Shown piece after piece: positions 9,105 to 15,923 of a stretch of 51,210 bases of DNA. Origin of the DNA: Methanogenium sp. MK-MG. Lineage in GTDB: Archaea > Halobacteriota > Methanomicrobia > Methanomicrobiales > Methanomicrobiaceae. The translations under genes were made by a program, and so were the position numbers. The DNA lies in assembly GCF_009914725.1 (NCBI RefSeq), contig NZ_JAAAWJ010000007.1, forward strand, positions 1-51,210. Direction: 5' to 3'. Below the pieces are notes generated by a model. That model did not search any database and was not told the DNA's origin. It was given only the letters and a program-made list of their open reading frames with translations. The number at the start of each line of letters is the position of its first letter. The first letter of the stretch is position 1.

Positions 9105-9890
9105 TTAGTCCCCCTTGTATTCATTATGAAAATCCTGCATGTTCTTGGCCCTTATCCGGCCGAATACCATTCCGGTTGTAAATCCTGCGACAAGAAGCAC
9201 AACTGCAATCAGAATCGCTGTTGTAACCGGAATGCTTGCATCTTCTGGCGATTCTGCGAATTGTAAGAGGTCTTCTGCCTCATCCCTGAGCCCTCTGGAG
9301 TAGAGGTCATCGATAAGCGCTCTCATATCAGGGTCTGTGACTGCGTTCAGCCGTGACATGAACTCTTCGTCATCAGGGATTGTAACCGAAAATGTATCTG
9401 TTGTGCCTGTTCCGAGAATATCACGGTTTTCATCAAGCGCCTCGATGTGGTAGTAGACATACCCTGTTGTCTGGGTGATTCTTTTTGTTACCACAACGCC
9501 GTCAACAATTTCAACCGATGTCAGCACCGGCACCCTGCCATATACGCTTACGGTAATTTTGTCCGGGAATTCTCCGACCTCGGTAAGCTCAATTTTATGG
9601 TCGTTTAATGCCTCGTCCCCTCCAGATACATTAAAACCACTCCCTTCTGTCTGCCAGAGATTCGTGTCCGGTACAGGCATGAGATCAGTATTTATCTCTA
9701 TAATCCGTGCCTGCTTGGGGATGCTACTCACTTCAATCGTATATTGTATTAATTCCCCCTCATTCAGGGATTCAGAAAGCGTTCCATTCGTTAATTCCGC
9801 AACAATGGCAGCGGAAGGCACACATATCAGCAGAAATGAAAATATCAGTGCCAGTGATATACATATGGATGCCCGATTCCTTATTCGCAT
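9105..9890 (-). CDS. Type I membrane protein, first gene of tubulin operon
   Basis: A 261-residue protein with a signal peptide (charged RIRNR start, hydrophobic 10-28, ending near AA-I). It has a beta-rich extracellular domain of about 180 residues, resembling Ig-like or CARDB-like folds but without a diagnostic motif. One membrane helix lies at about 222-243 (IPVTTAILIAVVLLVAGF), followed by a short basic cytoplasmic tail. It is first in the operon, and its stop lies only five bases from the tubulin-like start. A surface domain with a short inner tail fits a sensor or anchor for the cytoplasmic machine. The family is not recognised. Confidence 0.8.
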   Translation of the reverse strand: MRIRNRASICISLALIFSFLLICVPSAAIVAELTNGTLSESLNEGELIQYTIEVSSIPKQARIIEINTDLMPVPDTNLWQTEGSGFNVSGGDEALNDHKIELTEVGEFPDKITVSVYGRVPVLTSVEIVDGVVVTKRITQTTGYVYYHIEALDENRDILGTGTTDTFSVTIPDDEEFMSRLNAVTDPDMRALIDDLYSRGLRDEAEDLLQFAESPEDASIPVTTAILIAVVLLVAGFTTGMVFGRIRAKNMQDFHNEYKGD

Positions 9891-10221
9891 ACTGAGATGA
9901 TTTCTTTTAAAACAGTTAAATATTTCTCAAACGAAAATGGGGTGTTGGAGGAGCTGGCAGAGGCACTATTTTCTTGTCTTGCAGGGTGACGGCGAAGACG
10001 CAATCTTCTCACTTGTTTTATCAGGGGAACACTATTTTTTCCACTGACTATTCTGACTATTGTAGCGGCTCTCTGTTTTACCGGACTGTATGGACCGGGG
10101 GACATTCATATTCCGGATCGTGTGCCGGGTGGCCGATTGTGATTTAAATGCAGATGGCATCCATGCAGAGCCAACAGATCAATCGGAGTTTTTGTTAACA
10201 GTGATCCGCAGATTATATTCC
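9891..10221. other. Non-coding gap between operon promoter and HTH gene
   Basis: About 330 bases with no convincing gene. A minus-strand reading frame of 74 codons covers its left part, but it lacks a hydrophobic or globular pattern, contains the promoter of the operon and has no ribosome-binding site, so I discount it. The only element I can support is the TATA-like run near the left end. Confidence 0.5.
9924..9938 (-). promoter_or_regulatory. Candidate TATA box of the tubulin-like operon
   Basis: On the minus strand a GAAATATTTAACTG stretch lies about 35-45 bases upstream of the first gene's ATG. This is the right composition and distance for an archaeal TATA element with a short leader. 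No other TATA-like run lies closer. Assigned by eye only. Confidence 0.4.
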
Positions 10222-10557
10222 TCATATGACTTGGACGATCTTTTTGGATGAGAGCATACTTTCCATTAAACATTCAATAAATATTTCTCCGGCGTCCGTT
10301 GGCGTGTAGAATGATTTTCTTTTGTCAGCCATTTTTTCGAGCGTGTTTGCCTTTTTGATGATCAAACCGGCTTTTGCGAGATCCTTTAGGATATTTGAGA
10401 GTGTCTGCTGATGTTCATCGAATTCAGTCTTAATTTCACTGAATGTCATCATCTCATTTTTCAAAACGGCGATGTACAAAGCCCAGTGTTTCTCATCGGA
10501 AAGGCCGCACACCATCTCCCTTAGCTCATCAGGCACCATTTCAAGATATTTTTTCAT
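10222..10557 (-). CDS. Winged-helix transcriptional regulator (MarR/ArsR-like)
   Basis: Small cytoplasmic DNA-binding protein of 111 residues. The middle has a helix-turn-helix pattern (MMTFSEIKTEF then HQQTLSNILKDLAKAGLI), followed by a basic wing (about 75-90: KKANTLEKMADKRKSFY) and a short C-terminal dimerisation-like helix. I choose the internal ATG because a perfect GGAGG lies eight bases before it; a start five codons upstream would bury that site in the gene. No adjacent target operon is obvious. It may act on itself or on the divergent tubulin operon region. The ligand is unknown. Confidence 0.75.
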   Translation of the reverse strand: MKKYLEMVPDELREMVCGLSDEKHWALYIAVLKNEMMTFSEIKTEFDEHQQTLSNILKDLAKAGLIIKKANTLEKMADKRKSFYTPTDAGEIFIECLMESMLSSKKIVQVI

Positions 10558-10565
10558 CACCACTT

Positions 10566-10570
10566 CCTCC
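10566..10570 (-). promoter_or_regulatory. Shine-Dalgarno site deciding the HTH start
   Basis: GGAGG on the minus strand, eight bases ahead of the ATG at 10557. It overlaps the longer alternative reading, which argues for the shorter protein. Confidence 0.7.
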
Positions 10571-10737
10571 ATAATGCATCTGCCTCCACTAATCCAGTCA
10601 GTTTTTATTGACCTGTTTGTAAATATCGGTTACCCACAAGGTCATTAAATTTTGACTAAATCCCAAGTCTGCCACTTCACTCATATTCCGGTGCATATTT
10701 TCAGAAAAGAAATACAAACTCATCTCTCGAAAGGGTA

Positions 10738-10777
10738 AGTCGAATAGGGAGAGGGTGTTACCACCTCTTATTCGACT
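10738..10777. other. Long perfect-arm hairpin
   Basis: A 9-base inverted repeat (AGTCGAATA / TATTCGACT) encloses a second imperfect complement (GAGGGTG / CCACCTC) with a tiny TTA loop, so the 40 bases can fold into one nearly continuous stem. Seven A residues follow on the plus strand, which is the wrong polarity for a U-run terminator read from the left. On the minus strand it lies downstream of the broken toxin gene and upstream of the HTH gene. It could be an operator, an RNA processing signal or a remnant end of a small element. Confidence 0.6.
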
Positions 10778-10807
10778 AAAAAAATATGTGGCATGTTTCG
10801 ATTTTAT

Positions 10808-11075
10808 TCATCCGGTAATAATCCGGACAAGCATATCTTCGACTTCTTTCATCTTTTCCGGTTTCACCCTTCCTGTCCGGTATAATATCAGTGACGTGTC
10901 GGCGGTAAAAATCATGTTGGGACGAATATAGCTGTCCACCTGTAATCCACCGCATATAAAACCCCCGTCAGTAAGTTCGATTGAATATCGATCATACCGG
11001 TCTTTTCTTTGAATCGGAGAGATCAGAAAAGGGAAACGGGACAATCAGAAGATCGCCCTTTACAAATTCTTCCAT
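10808..11075 (-). pseudogene. Broken PemK/MazF-type toxin
   Basis: The intact family member is a roughly 110-residue ribosome-independent mRNA endonuclease. Here an ATG overlapping the antitoxin end opens a frame reading MEEFVKGDLLIVPFPFSDLS and continuing to KKRPV, the classic PemK/MazF N-terminus, then a TGA at 10992-10994. One base over, the frame continues with YSIELTDGGF, DSYIRP and SLILYRTGRV, which is the family's C-terminal half ending at a normal stop. About 27 plus 62 residues remain, so roughly 20-25 codons between RPV and YSIEL (family pattern ...VISN...AITS...) are missing and the frame is shifted. The gene is therefore inactivated by an internal deletion. Confident from the motifs; the deletion size is an estimate. 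Confidence 0.8.
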
Positions 11076-11227
11076 GCCTCATCTTCTTCTTTTGAGTGCC
11101 AGTCTTTTTTAAGAGTCTTTTCAGAGGCATATGCACATGAAAGTGCCTCTTCCACCGTTTCAAGAGGTCTGAGCTCAATTCTGTCTTCCAATGGCATCGG
11201 CTGGATTGTAGTTGACTTATGATGCAT
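11060..11227 (-). CDS. Antitoxin remnant or short antitoxin partner
   Basis: About 55 residues from the ATG of MHHKSTT. The C-terminal half (ASEKTLKKDW then SKEEDEAWKNL) is the hallmark tail of small antitoxins that precede PemK/MazF toxins, where it wraps the toxin. The stop overlaps the toxin start in the usual arrangement. The N-terminal DNA-binding half of such antitoxins is absent or unrecognisable here. Upstream in-frame codons run into the divergent tyrS leader. The antitoxin may be truncated, in line with the dead toxin beside it. Confidence 0.55.
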   Translation of the reverse strand: MHHKSTTIQPMPLEDRIELRPLETVEEALSCAYASEKTLKKDWHSKEEDEAWKNL

Positions 11228-11338
11228 AAGGTAATCGTTCGCTTTTAAACGAAGAGACCGTAAGAATTGCAGAGATCCGGTCACCTCAACCCCCGCCCCG
11301 AAGCAACCATTAATGCGCTGCACACCACAGTACTGACA

Positions 11339-12286
11339 ATGGACTCATACGCGCTTGCAACGCGAAATACTGTTGAAGTCGTCACTGATGAAGAACTCCG
11401 CTCTGTCCTTGCACAGGACAGGAAGCGGGTATACGCCGGATACGAACCATCCGGTGAGATTCATCTCGGCCACCTCGTCACCATCAATAAACTCATCGAC
11501 CTGCAGAACGCAGGGTTCGAGGTCGTCGTCCTCCTGGCAGACCTCCATGCCTACCTGAACCGCAAGGGCACCATGGACGAAGTCAGGGAACTGGCAGACT
11601 ACAACCGCCGCTGTTTTGAGGCGGTCGGCCTGAAAGACGCAGAATTTGTAATGGGCAGTGACTTCCAGCTCTCCCCTGAGTATCAGCTCGATGTGCTGAT
11701 GCTATCACAGCGTATCACCATCAACCGGGCCACCCGGTCCATGAACGAGGTCGGACGCCAGATGGAGAACCCGACCGTCTCCCAGATGGTCTATCCCATC
11801 ATGCAGATGGTCGACATCGCCCGCCTCAATGTGGACGTGGCCCTTGGCGGCATCGACCAGCGCAAGATTCACATGCTTGCCCGCGAACACCTCCCGTCCA
11901 TCGGGGCAAAGGCGCCGCTCTGCATCCACACGCCGATCATAAACGGCCTTGACGGAAAGAAGATGGCCTCCTCTTCCGGGAACTACATATCGGTTGCAGA
12001 CTCAGAGGAGACCATCGCAAAGAAGATGAAGAAGGCCTTCTGCCCGCCGGAGACAGAGGAGAACCCTGTGCTCCAGATCCTGAAGTACCACGTCTTCCCC
12101 CGCCTCGGGACCGTCAGCATACACCGCCCGGATAAGTTCGGCGGTGATGTCACCTTCACCTCCTATGATGAGATGGAGGCGGCATACGCAGCAGGAAACA
12201 TCCACCCGGCAGACCTGAAGGCCGCTGTTTCCAATGGACTCATCGAGGCACTGGCAGATGCCCGTGCATTTATGAACGGTGAGTAA
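11339..12286 (+). CDS. tyrS: Tyrosyl-tRNA synthetase (archaeal type)
   Basis: Charges tRNA-Tyr with tyrosine in the cytoplasm. The 315-residue length fits archaeal TyrRS (about 306-330), which lacks the bacterial S4 tail. The class I signatures are visible: HLGH at 42-45 (HIGH motif) and KKMASS at 207-212 (KMSKS motif). The ATG at MDSYALATRN is preferred over an upstream in-frame ATG because the extra 24 residues would be Pro/His-rich, unlike the family, and would overlap the divergent antitoxin leader. It is followed after 38 bases by rio1 on the same strand, a plausible housekeeping pair. Confidence 0.95.
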   Translation: MDSYALATRNTVEVVTDEELRSVLAQDRKRVYAGYEPSGEIHLGHLVTINKLIDLQNAGFEVVVLLADLHAYLNRKGTMDEVRELADYNRRCFEAVGLKDAEFVMGSDFQLSPEYQLDVLMLSQRITINRATRSMNEVGRQMENPTVSQMVYPIMQMVDIARLNVDVALGGIDQRKIHMLAREHLPSIGAKAPLCIHTPIINGLDGKKMASSSGNYISVADSEETIAKKMKKAFCPPETEENPVLQILKYHVFPRLGTVSIHRPDKFGGDVTFTSYDEMEAAYAAGNIHPADLKAAVSNGLIEALADARAFMNGE

Positions 12287-12324
12287 GCGAATTCATACAA
12301 CAAATACAGGAGAATGCATACACC

Positions 12325-13107
12325 ATGGGAAAGAGAGACGCACTCATTGAACGCTTTGACCGCGAAACCGAGCGGATGGGAGTCCGGATACGGGATGCCG
12401 ACCAGATGAAGGTCTCCGAGAACGTCTTTGATGACATCACCCTCCTATCCCTCTACCGCCTGGTGCACAAGAAGAAGATTAAGGAGATAGGTGGCCCCAT
12501 CTCCACCGGAAAAGAGGCAAACGTCTTCTACGGCGAAGGTGAGGAGATGCCTATTGCCATCAAGATCTACCGTATCCAGTCGGCCAATTTCCGGTCGATG
12601 AGCGAGTATATTATCGGCGACCCCCGCTTCTCCTCGGTGAAAAAGTCCAAAAAGGATCTAATCTTTGCCTGGACCAAGAAGGAGTACTCCAACCTGGCCC
12701 GTGCCCGTGATGCAGGCCTCCGGGTGCCCCTCCCGATTCACTTTGACCGCAACATCCTCCTCATGGAGTTCATGGGCAAAGACGAGGTGGCCTATCCCCA
12801 GCTGCGTCTCGCCCGGCCGGATGACTATCAGGCTGTCTATGACGAGATCACAGCCGCGATGAAGACCCTCTTTAATGAGGCGGAACTCGTCCACGCCGAC
12901 CTTTCCGAGTTCAATATCCTCTGGGACGGAGAGCACCCGATCATTATCGACATCGGACAGGCAGTGACCCCCAACCACCCGAAGGCCATTGCATTCCTTG
13001 TCCGGGACATCAAGAACATCAACCGCTACTTTGCCAAACGGTGCACAATCAGAGAAGAGGAAGAACTCTTCCGTGATATCGTCGGCGAGCACCGGATGCA
13101 GATCTGA
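12325..13107 (+). CDS. rio1: RIO1-type serine kinase/ATPase
   Basis: Atypical kinase acting in late maturation of the small ribosomal subunit. Motifs: the flexible P-loop STGKEANV at 60-67, the lysine in AIKIYR (K80), the catalytic loop HADLSEFN at 190-197 and the metal-binding IIIDIGQAV (D209). Length 260 fits archaeal Rio1. In many euryarchaea rio1 lies directly beside the Dim2-type KH gene. Here the betaine-transport cassette on the other strand separates them by about 5 kb, which suggests an insertion into an older ribosome-biogenesis pair. Confidence 0.95.
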   Translation: MGKRDALIERFDRETERMGVRIRDADQMKVSENVFDDITLLSLYRLVHKKKIKEIGGPISTGKEANVFYGEGEEMPIAIKIYRIQSANFRSMSEYIIGDPRFSSVKKSKKDLIFAWTKKEYSNLARARDAGLRVPLPIHFDRNILLMEFMGKDEVAYPQLRLARPDDYQAVYDEITAAMKTLFNEAELVHADLSEFNILWDGEHPIIIDIGQAVTPNHPKAIAFLVRDIKNINRYFAKRCTIREEEELFRDIVGEHRMQI

Positions 13108-13310
13108 TCCTCCGGTTCTTCAACCATCCTGTTTTTTCCGGAAATGTATGCACCCCCATCTGAAACAATAGTTGACACGCTAACCAAATACCAACCGGAA
13201 GAACGTCTGTCCATCAGGATAACCTGTGATATGCCATCATCTACGGATTTGGTGATGAATCCTTTCCACCGGCCATCCTGGTATTATTGTCGGTGCCTGC
13301 GATTTACATT

Positions 13311-13653
13311 ATTTTGGGCAATACCTCGGAATCGTCAGTCAAATAGTGTTTAAATTGCACATTCTGCAGATCCTTGCCCCGGAAAAACGCATCCACACAG
13401 CAGCCCGGAGCGGGCAGATCTCCATCGAGACAACCGATACATCCTCCCAAAATATCCATCAACAGCAACCCCTTATTAGTCCGCAATAAATCGTATTTTT
13501 AGCAAATAACGGGCATTACAGCCATATTTTTCCGGCAGAAAATACTGAGCAAAAATACGCCCATTCTATCCTCCAATTCCCGAACGCAGGGAATCAAAAA
13601 GGGTGGGCAGAGGGTAAAAACAGAGAATGACAAAAAACAGGGAGGGAAGGCAG
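13311..13653 (-). repeat. Dispersed ~340-nt element, copy A
   Basis: Read on the minus strand, this stretch matches 38044-38371 on the plus strand along its whole length, with long identical blocks (for example CTGTTTTTTGTCA, CACCCTTTTTGA, CCCGCTCCGGGC, TTTTTCCGGGGCAA, TTGCCCAAAAT). A GCCCG-CTC-CGGGC hairpin is kept in both copies. One 60-codon frame (TTG start, ending LPKIM) is open here, but the other copy has a stop in it and differences fall about evenly over codon positions. I therefore favour a structured non-coding or decayed mobile element over a gene. It fills most of the gap between rio1 and the betaine-binding gene. Confidence 0.75.
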
Positions 13654-13673
13654 CAGCTCCCGTGTCAAATATT

Positions 13674-13684
13674 ACAAAAAAAGA
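13674..13684 (-). terminator. T-run after betaine-binding gene
   Basis: Seven T residues on the minus strand (A run 13676-13682 on plus), about 20 bases past the stop of the last gene in the betaine operon. This fits a T-rich archaeal terminator. There is no stem. Confidence 0.4.
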
Positions 13685-13700
13685 GGAAAAGTGGGAGAAA

Positions 13701-14579
13701 TTATCCGTTGATCCAGTAGATAACGGTGTCCTGATTTGCATCCACCCATGCCTTTGCGGCAACTTCAGGGGTTTCGCCGCCCTCGACAGCGAGCATGACA
13801 GATTCCATGTCAGCGGGCGTCCAGGAGAAGCGTTCAAGGATAGCGTATGCATCGGGATTGTCTTCCTTAAAGCCCATGCGTGCAAGACTTGCAATATACT
13901 CTTCCCCGCCGTACACACCCTGGGGGTCGTCGAGATACTTCAGGTCAAAGCGGACGAACTTCCAGTGGGGTGTCCAGCCGGTGACAACGATCCAGTCACC
14001 ATCTGCGTATGCATCAGTGAGCTGGGCAGCCATGCCGGCACTCGATGACGCCACCAACGTGTAGTCAAGACTGTAGTTTTCGATGACGGTTTCGGTCATC
14101 GCCATGATGCCTGCACCCGGCTCAATACCGGTGATTTTGCCGTCGAACTTGTCTGCAACATCGTTCATCTCATCGATTGAGTCGATGGTCACATACTGGG
14201 GAACTACGAGACCTACCTTTGCTCCCTGAAGGTTTTCGCCAACCATCACGATGTCGTCACCATAGGTGTCCCAGTAGGCGGCGTGGGTGGCGGGCATCCA
14301 TGACGAGATGCTCATGTCAACCTGCCCATCAGAAAGGCCCTGATAAAGAGGACCGACGTCAACGGCCATGAGCTCCACATCGTAGCCTGCCTGTTCATAT
14401 ACGGTCTTTAATACATTGGTACTTGCAATCTCTGAATCCCAGAGCACATAGCCGATGGAGACCTCTTTTGTGGGTTCGGTTGTTTGAGAACCGACTTCAT
14501 CCGTGCAGCCGGCAACAAAGATTACACTGAATAACACTAACAAAACAAGAAAAATACCTTTGGATTTTAAATTTAGCAC
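13701..14579 (-). CDS. opuAC: Glycine betaine/proline-betaine binding lipoprotein, copy 2
   Basis: Extracytoplasmic substrate-binding subunit for compatible-solute uptake, 292 residues. A signal segment ends in a lipobox-like VAGC (C25), so it is probably lipid-anchored outside the membrane. The body matches the OpuAC/ProX type (IGYVLWDSEIAST near the start; the repeated GIEPGAGIM and GDWIVVTGWTPHW stretches contain the aromatic residues used to cage quaternary amines). It is a tandem paralogue of the next upstream gene, most alike in the signal region where the DNA is almost identical. It has its own promoter-like leader, so it may be expressed separately. Two copies may differ in substrate or simply raise dose. 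Confidence 0.9.
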   Translation of the reverse strand: MLNLKSKGIFLVLLVLFSVIFVAGCTDEVGSQTTEPTKEVSIGYVLWDSEIASTNVLKTVYEQAGYDVELMAVDVGPLYQGLSDGQVDMSISSWMPATHAAYWDTYGDDIVMVGENLQGAKVGLVVPQYVTIDSIDEMNDVADKFDGKITGIEPGAGIMAMTETVIENYSLDYTLVASSSAGMAAQLTDAYADGDWIVVTGWTPHWKFVRFDLKYLDDPQGVYGGEEYIASLARMGFKEDNPDAYAILERFSWTPADMESVMLAVEGGETPEVAAKAWVDANQDTVIYWING

Positions 14580-14594
14580 ATAAACACATCCATT

Positions 14595-14645
14595 AAGTCA
14601 AAAAACCGTCGAATAACGATTCGGGACTGACTTATAAAAAATATG
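14595..14645 (-). promoter_or_regulatory. Promoter with inverted repeat before binding-protein copy 2
   Basis: AAGTCA (14595-14600) and TGACTT (14628-14633) form an inverted repeat directly beside a TATA-like ATAAAAAATATG (plus-strand reading) upstream of the minus-strand gene. A related GTCAG/CTGAC arrangement precedes copy 1 at about 15844-15883, so the element was duplicated with the gene. It may be an operator for osmotic control. Confidence 0.45.
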
Positions 14646-14682
14646 ATGAAAGGTTATATATGTATATTTATATCAATCTCTC

Positions 14683-14835
14683 CTGACCAGAGTGGATCAT
14701 ATGCTCTGTGACATGACCGGAGATGATAGCAATGAGGCCAAGGCACGCCCTCAAACCCACGACCCAGATCATTGCCGCGATGGCGGTCATCAGGAGAGCG
14801 GACGTGATGCACCGGACGAAGAGGTGAACCCCGGA
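14683..14835 (-). pseudogene. Decayed fragment of betaine permease 3' end
   Basis: The DNA resembles the last part of the intact permease gene: CTGACC...TGTGNCATGA, GATNATCGCAATGA, CGCCCTCAAACCCA, then GATCATTGCCGCGATGGCGGTCATC and GTGATGCACCGG. The block between CAAACCCA and GATCAT is shortened by tens of bases relative to the intact copy, and the reading frame is destroyed. It sits exactly where a permease end should lie if a permease-end plus binding-protein unit had been tandemly duplicated. Confidence 0.7.
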
Positions 14836-14947
14836 GATGTTCAGGTGATCCGGTTTTACAACACATCACAGGCACAATACTCCATGCTTACAGATACGGC
14901 TTTCACACATACCCGGTGGGTGGCGTCTAAAAAAGATATCGGGGTAA

Positions 14948-15826
14948 TTACCCGTTGATCCAGTAGTTAACAGTGTCTTGGTTTGCATCCATCCATGCCT
15001 TTGCGGCAACTTCAGGGGTTTCGCCGCCCTCAATTGCAAGCATCACGGATTCCATGTCCCTGGATTCCCAGTGGAAGCGCTCAAGAATGGCGTATGCCTC
15101 AGGATTCTCTTCCTTAAAGCCTGTGCGGGCAAGGCTTCCGAGATACTCCTCGCCGCCATACACACCCTCAGGGTCATCGAGATACTTCAGGTCGAAGCGG
15201 ACAAACATCCAGTGTGGAGTCCAGCCGGTGACAACGATCCAGTCACCATCCCCATATGCATCGGTGAGCTGTGCGGCCATGCCGGCACTCGACGACGGTA
15301 CAAGCATGTAGTCAAGACTGTAGTTCTCGATGACGACCTCAGTATTGATCATGATACCTGCCCCCGGTTCAATGCCCATAATCTTGCCATTGAACTTGTC
15401 TGCGACATCGTTCATCTCGGTTATGGAGTCAATGGTCACATACGAAGGGACCACAAGACCGATCTTTGCTCCCTCGAGGTTCTTGCCAACCAGCACGATG
15501 TCGTCGCCGTAGGTCTCCCAGTAGTTTGCCTGCGTAGTGGGCAGCCATGCGGAGACACTCATATCAACCTTACCATCGGCCAGTGCCTGGTAGAGAGGAC
15601 CTGCATCAACGGCCTTGAGCTCTACATCGTAGCCTGCCTGTTCATACACTTTCTTTACCACATTGGTACTGGCAATCTCTGAATCCCAGAGCACATAGCC
15701 GATGGAGACCTCTTTTGTGGGTTCGGTTGTTTGAGAACCGGCTTCATCCGTGCAGCCGGCAACAAAGATTACACTGAATAACACTAACAAAATAAGTAAA
15801 AGTCCTTTCATTTTCGAATTAACCAA
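14948..15826 (-). CDS. opuAC: Glycine betaine/proline-betaine binding lipoprotein, copy 1
   Basis: Same family and length (292) as its downstream neighbour: signal segment with VAGC lipobox, then an OpuAC/ProX-type body with GIEPGAGIM and GDWIVVTGWTPHWMF stretches. This copy directly follows the permease gene (97 bases) and so is the likely original partner of the transporter. Differences from copy 2 are spread through the mature protein (for example LPTTQANYWE against MPATHAAYWD), while the signal region is nearly identical at DNA level. That pattern is expected from a fairly recent duplication or gene conversion. Confidence 0.92.
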   Translation of the reverse strand: MVNSKMKGLLLILLVLFSVIFVAGCTDEAGSQTTEPTKEVSIGYVLWDSEIASTNVVKKVYEQAGYDVELKAVDAGPLYQALADGKVDMSVSAWLPTTQANYWETYGDDIVLVGKNLEGAKIGLVVPSYVTIDSITEMNDVADKFNGKIMGIEPGAGIMINTEVVIENYSLDYMLVPSSSAGMAAQLTDAYGDGDWIVVTGWTPHWMFVRFDLKYLDDPEGVYGGEEYLGSLARTGFKEENPEAYAILERFHWESRDMESVMLAIEGGETPEVAAKAWMDANQDTVNYWING

Positions 15827-15923
15827 ATAAACACATCCATTACGTCAGAAAAAAACCGCTGGGGCCGATTAAGAACTGACTTAGAGTAAAATATGTTTTG
15901 AGTTAATATAAAGATGATTATAA

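Noticed and set aside
55-9890. Anti-phage defence island reading of the tubulin/kinase operon
   Set aside because: Kinase and GTPase systems can be defensive, but there is no nuclease, effector or mobile-element context. The membrane-machine reading fits the visible domains better; not excluded.
9881-10105. 74-codon minus-strand gene upstream of the tubulin operon
   Set aside because: Contains the probable promoter of that operon, shows no domain pattern and overlaps the next start.
13304-13486. 60-codon gene in the dispersed element
   Set aside because: The matching frame in the second copy has an in-frame stop, and substitutions are spread over all codon positions. Treated as non-coding.
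14654-14875. 73-codon minus-strand gene between the two betaine-binding genes
   Set aside because: The DNA matches the permease 3' end in another frame, so the open frame is an accident of decay.
15060-15080. ORB-like CCCAGTGGAAG inside a betaine-binding gene
   Set aside because: Partial core only, no G-run, and inside conserved coding sequence. Chance match.
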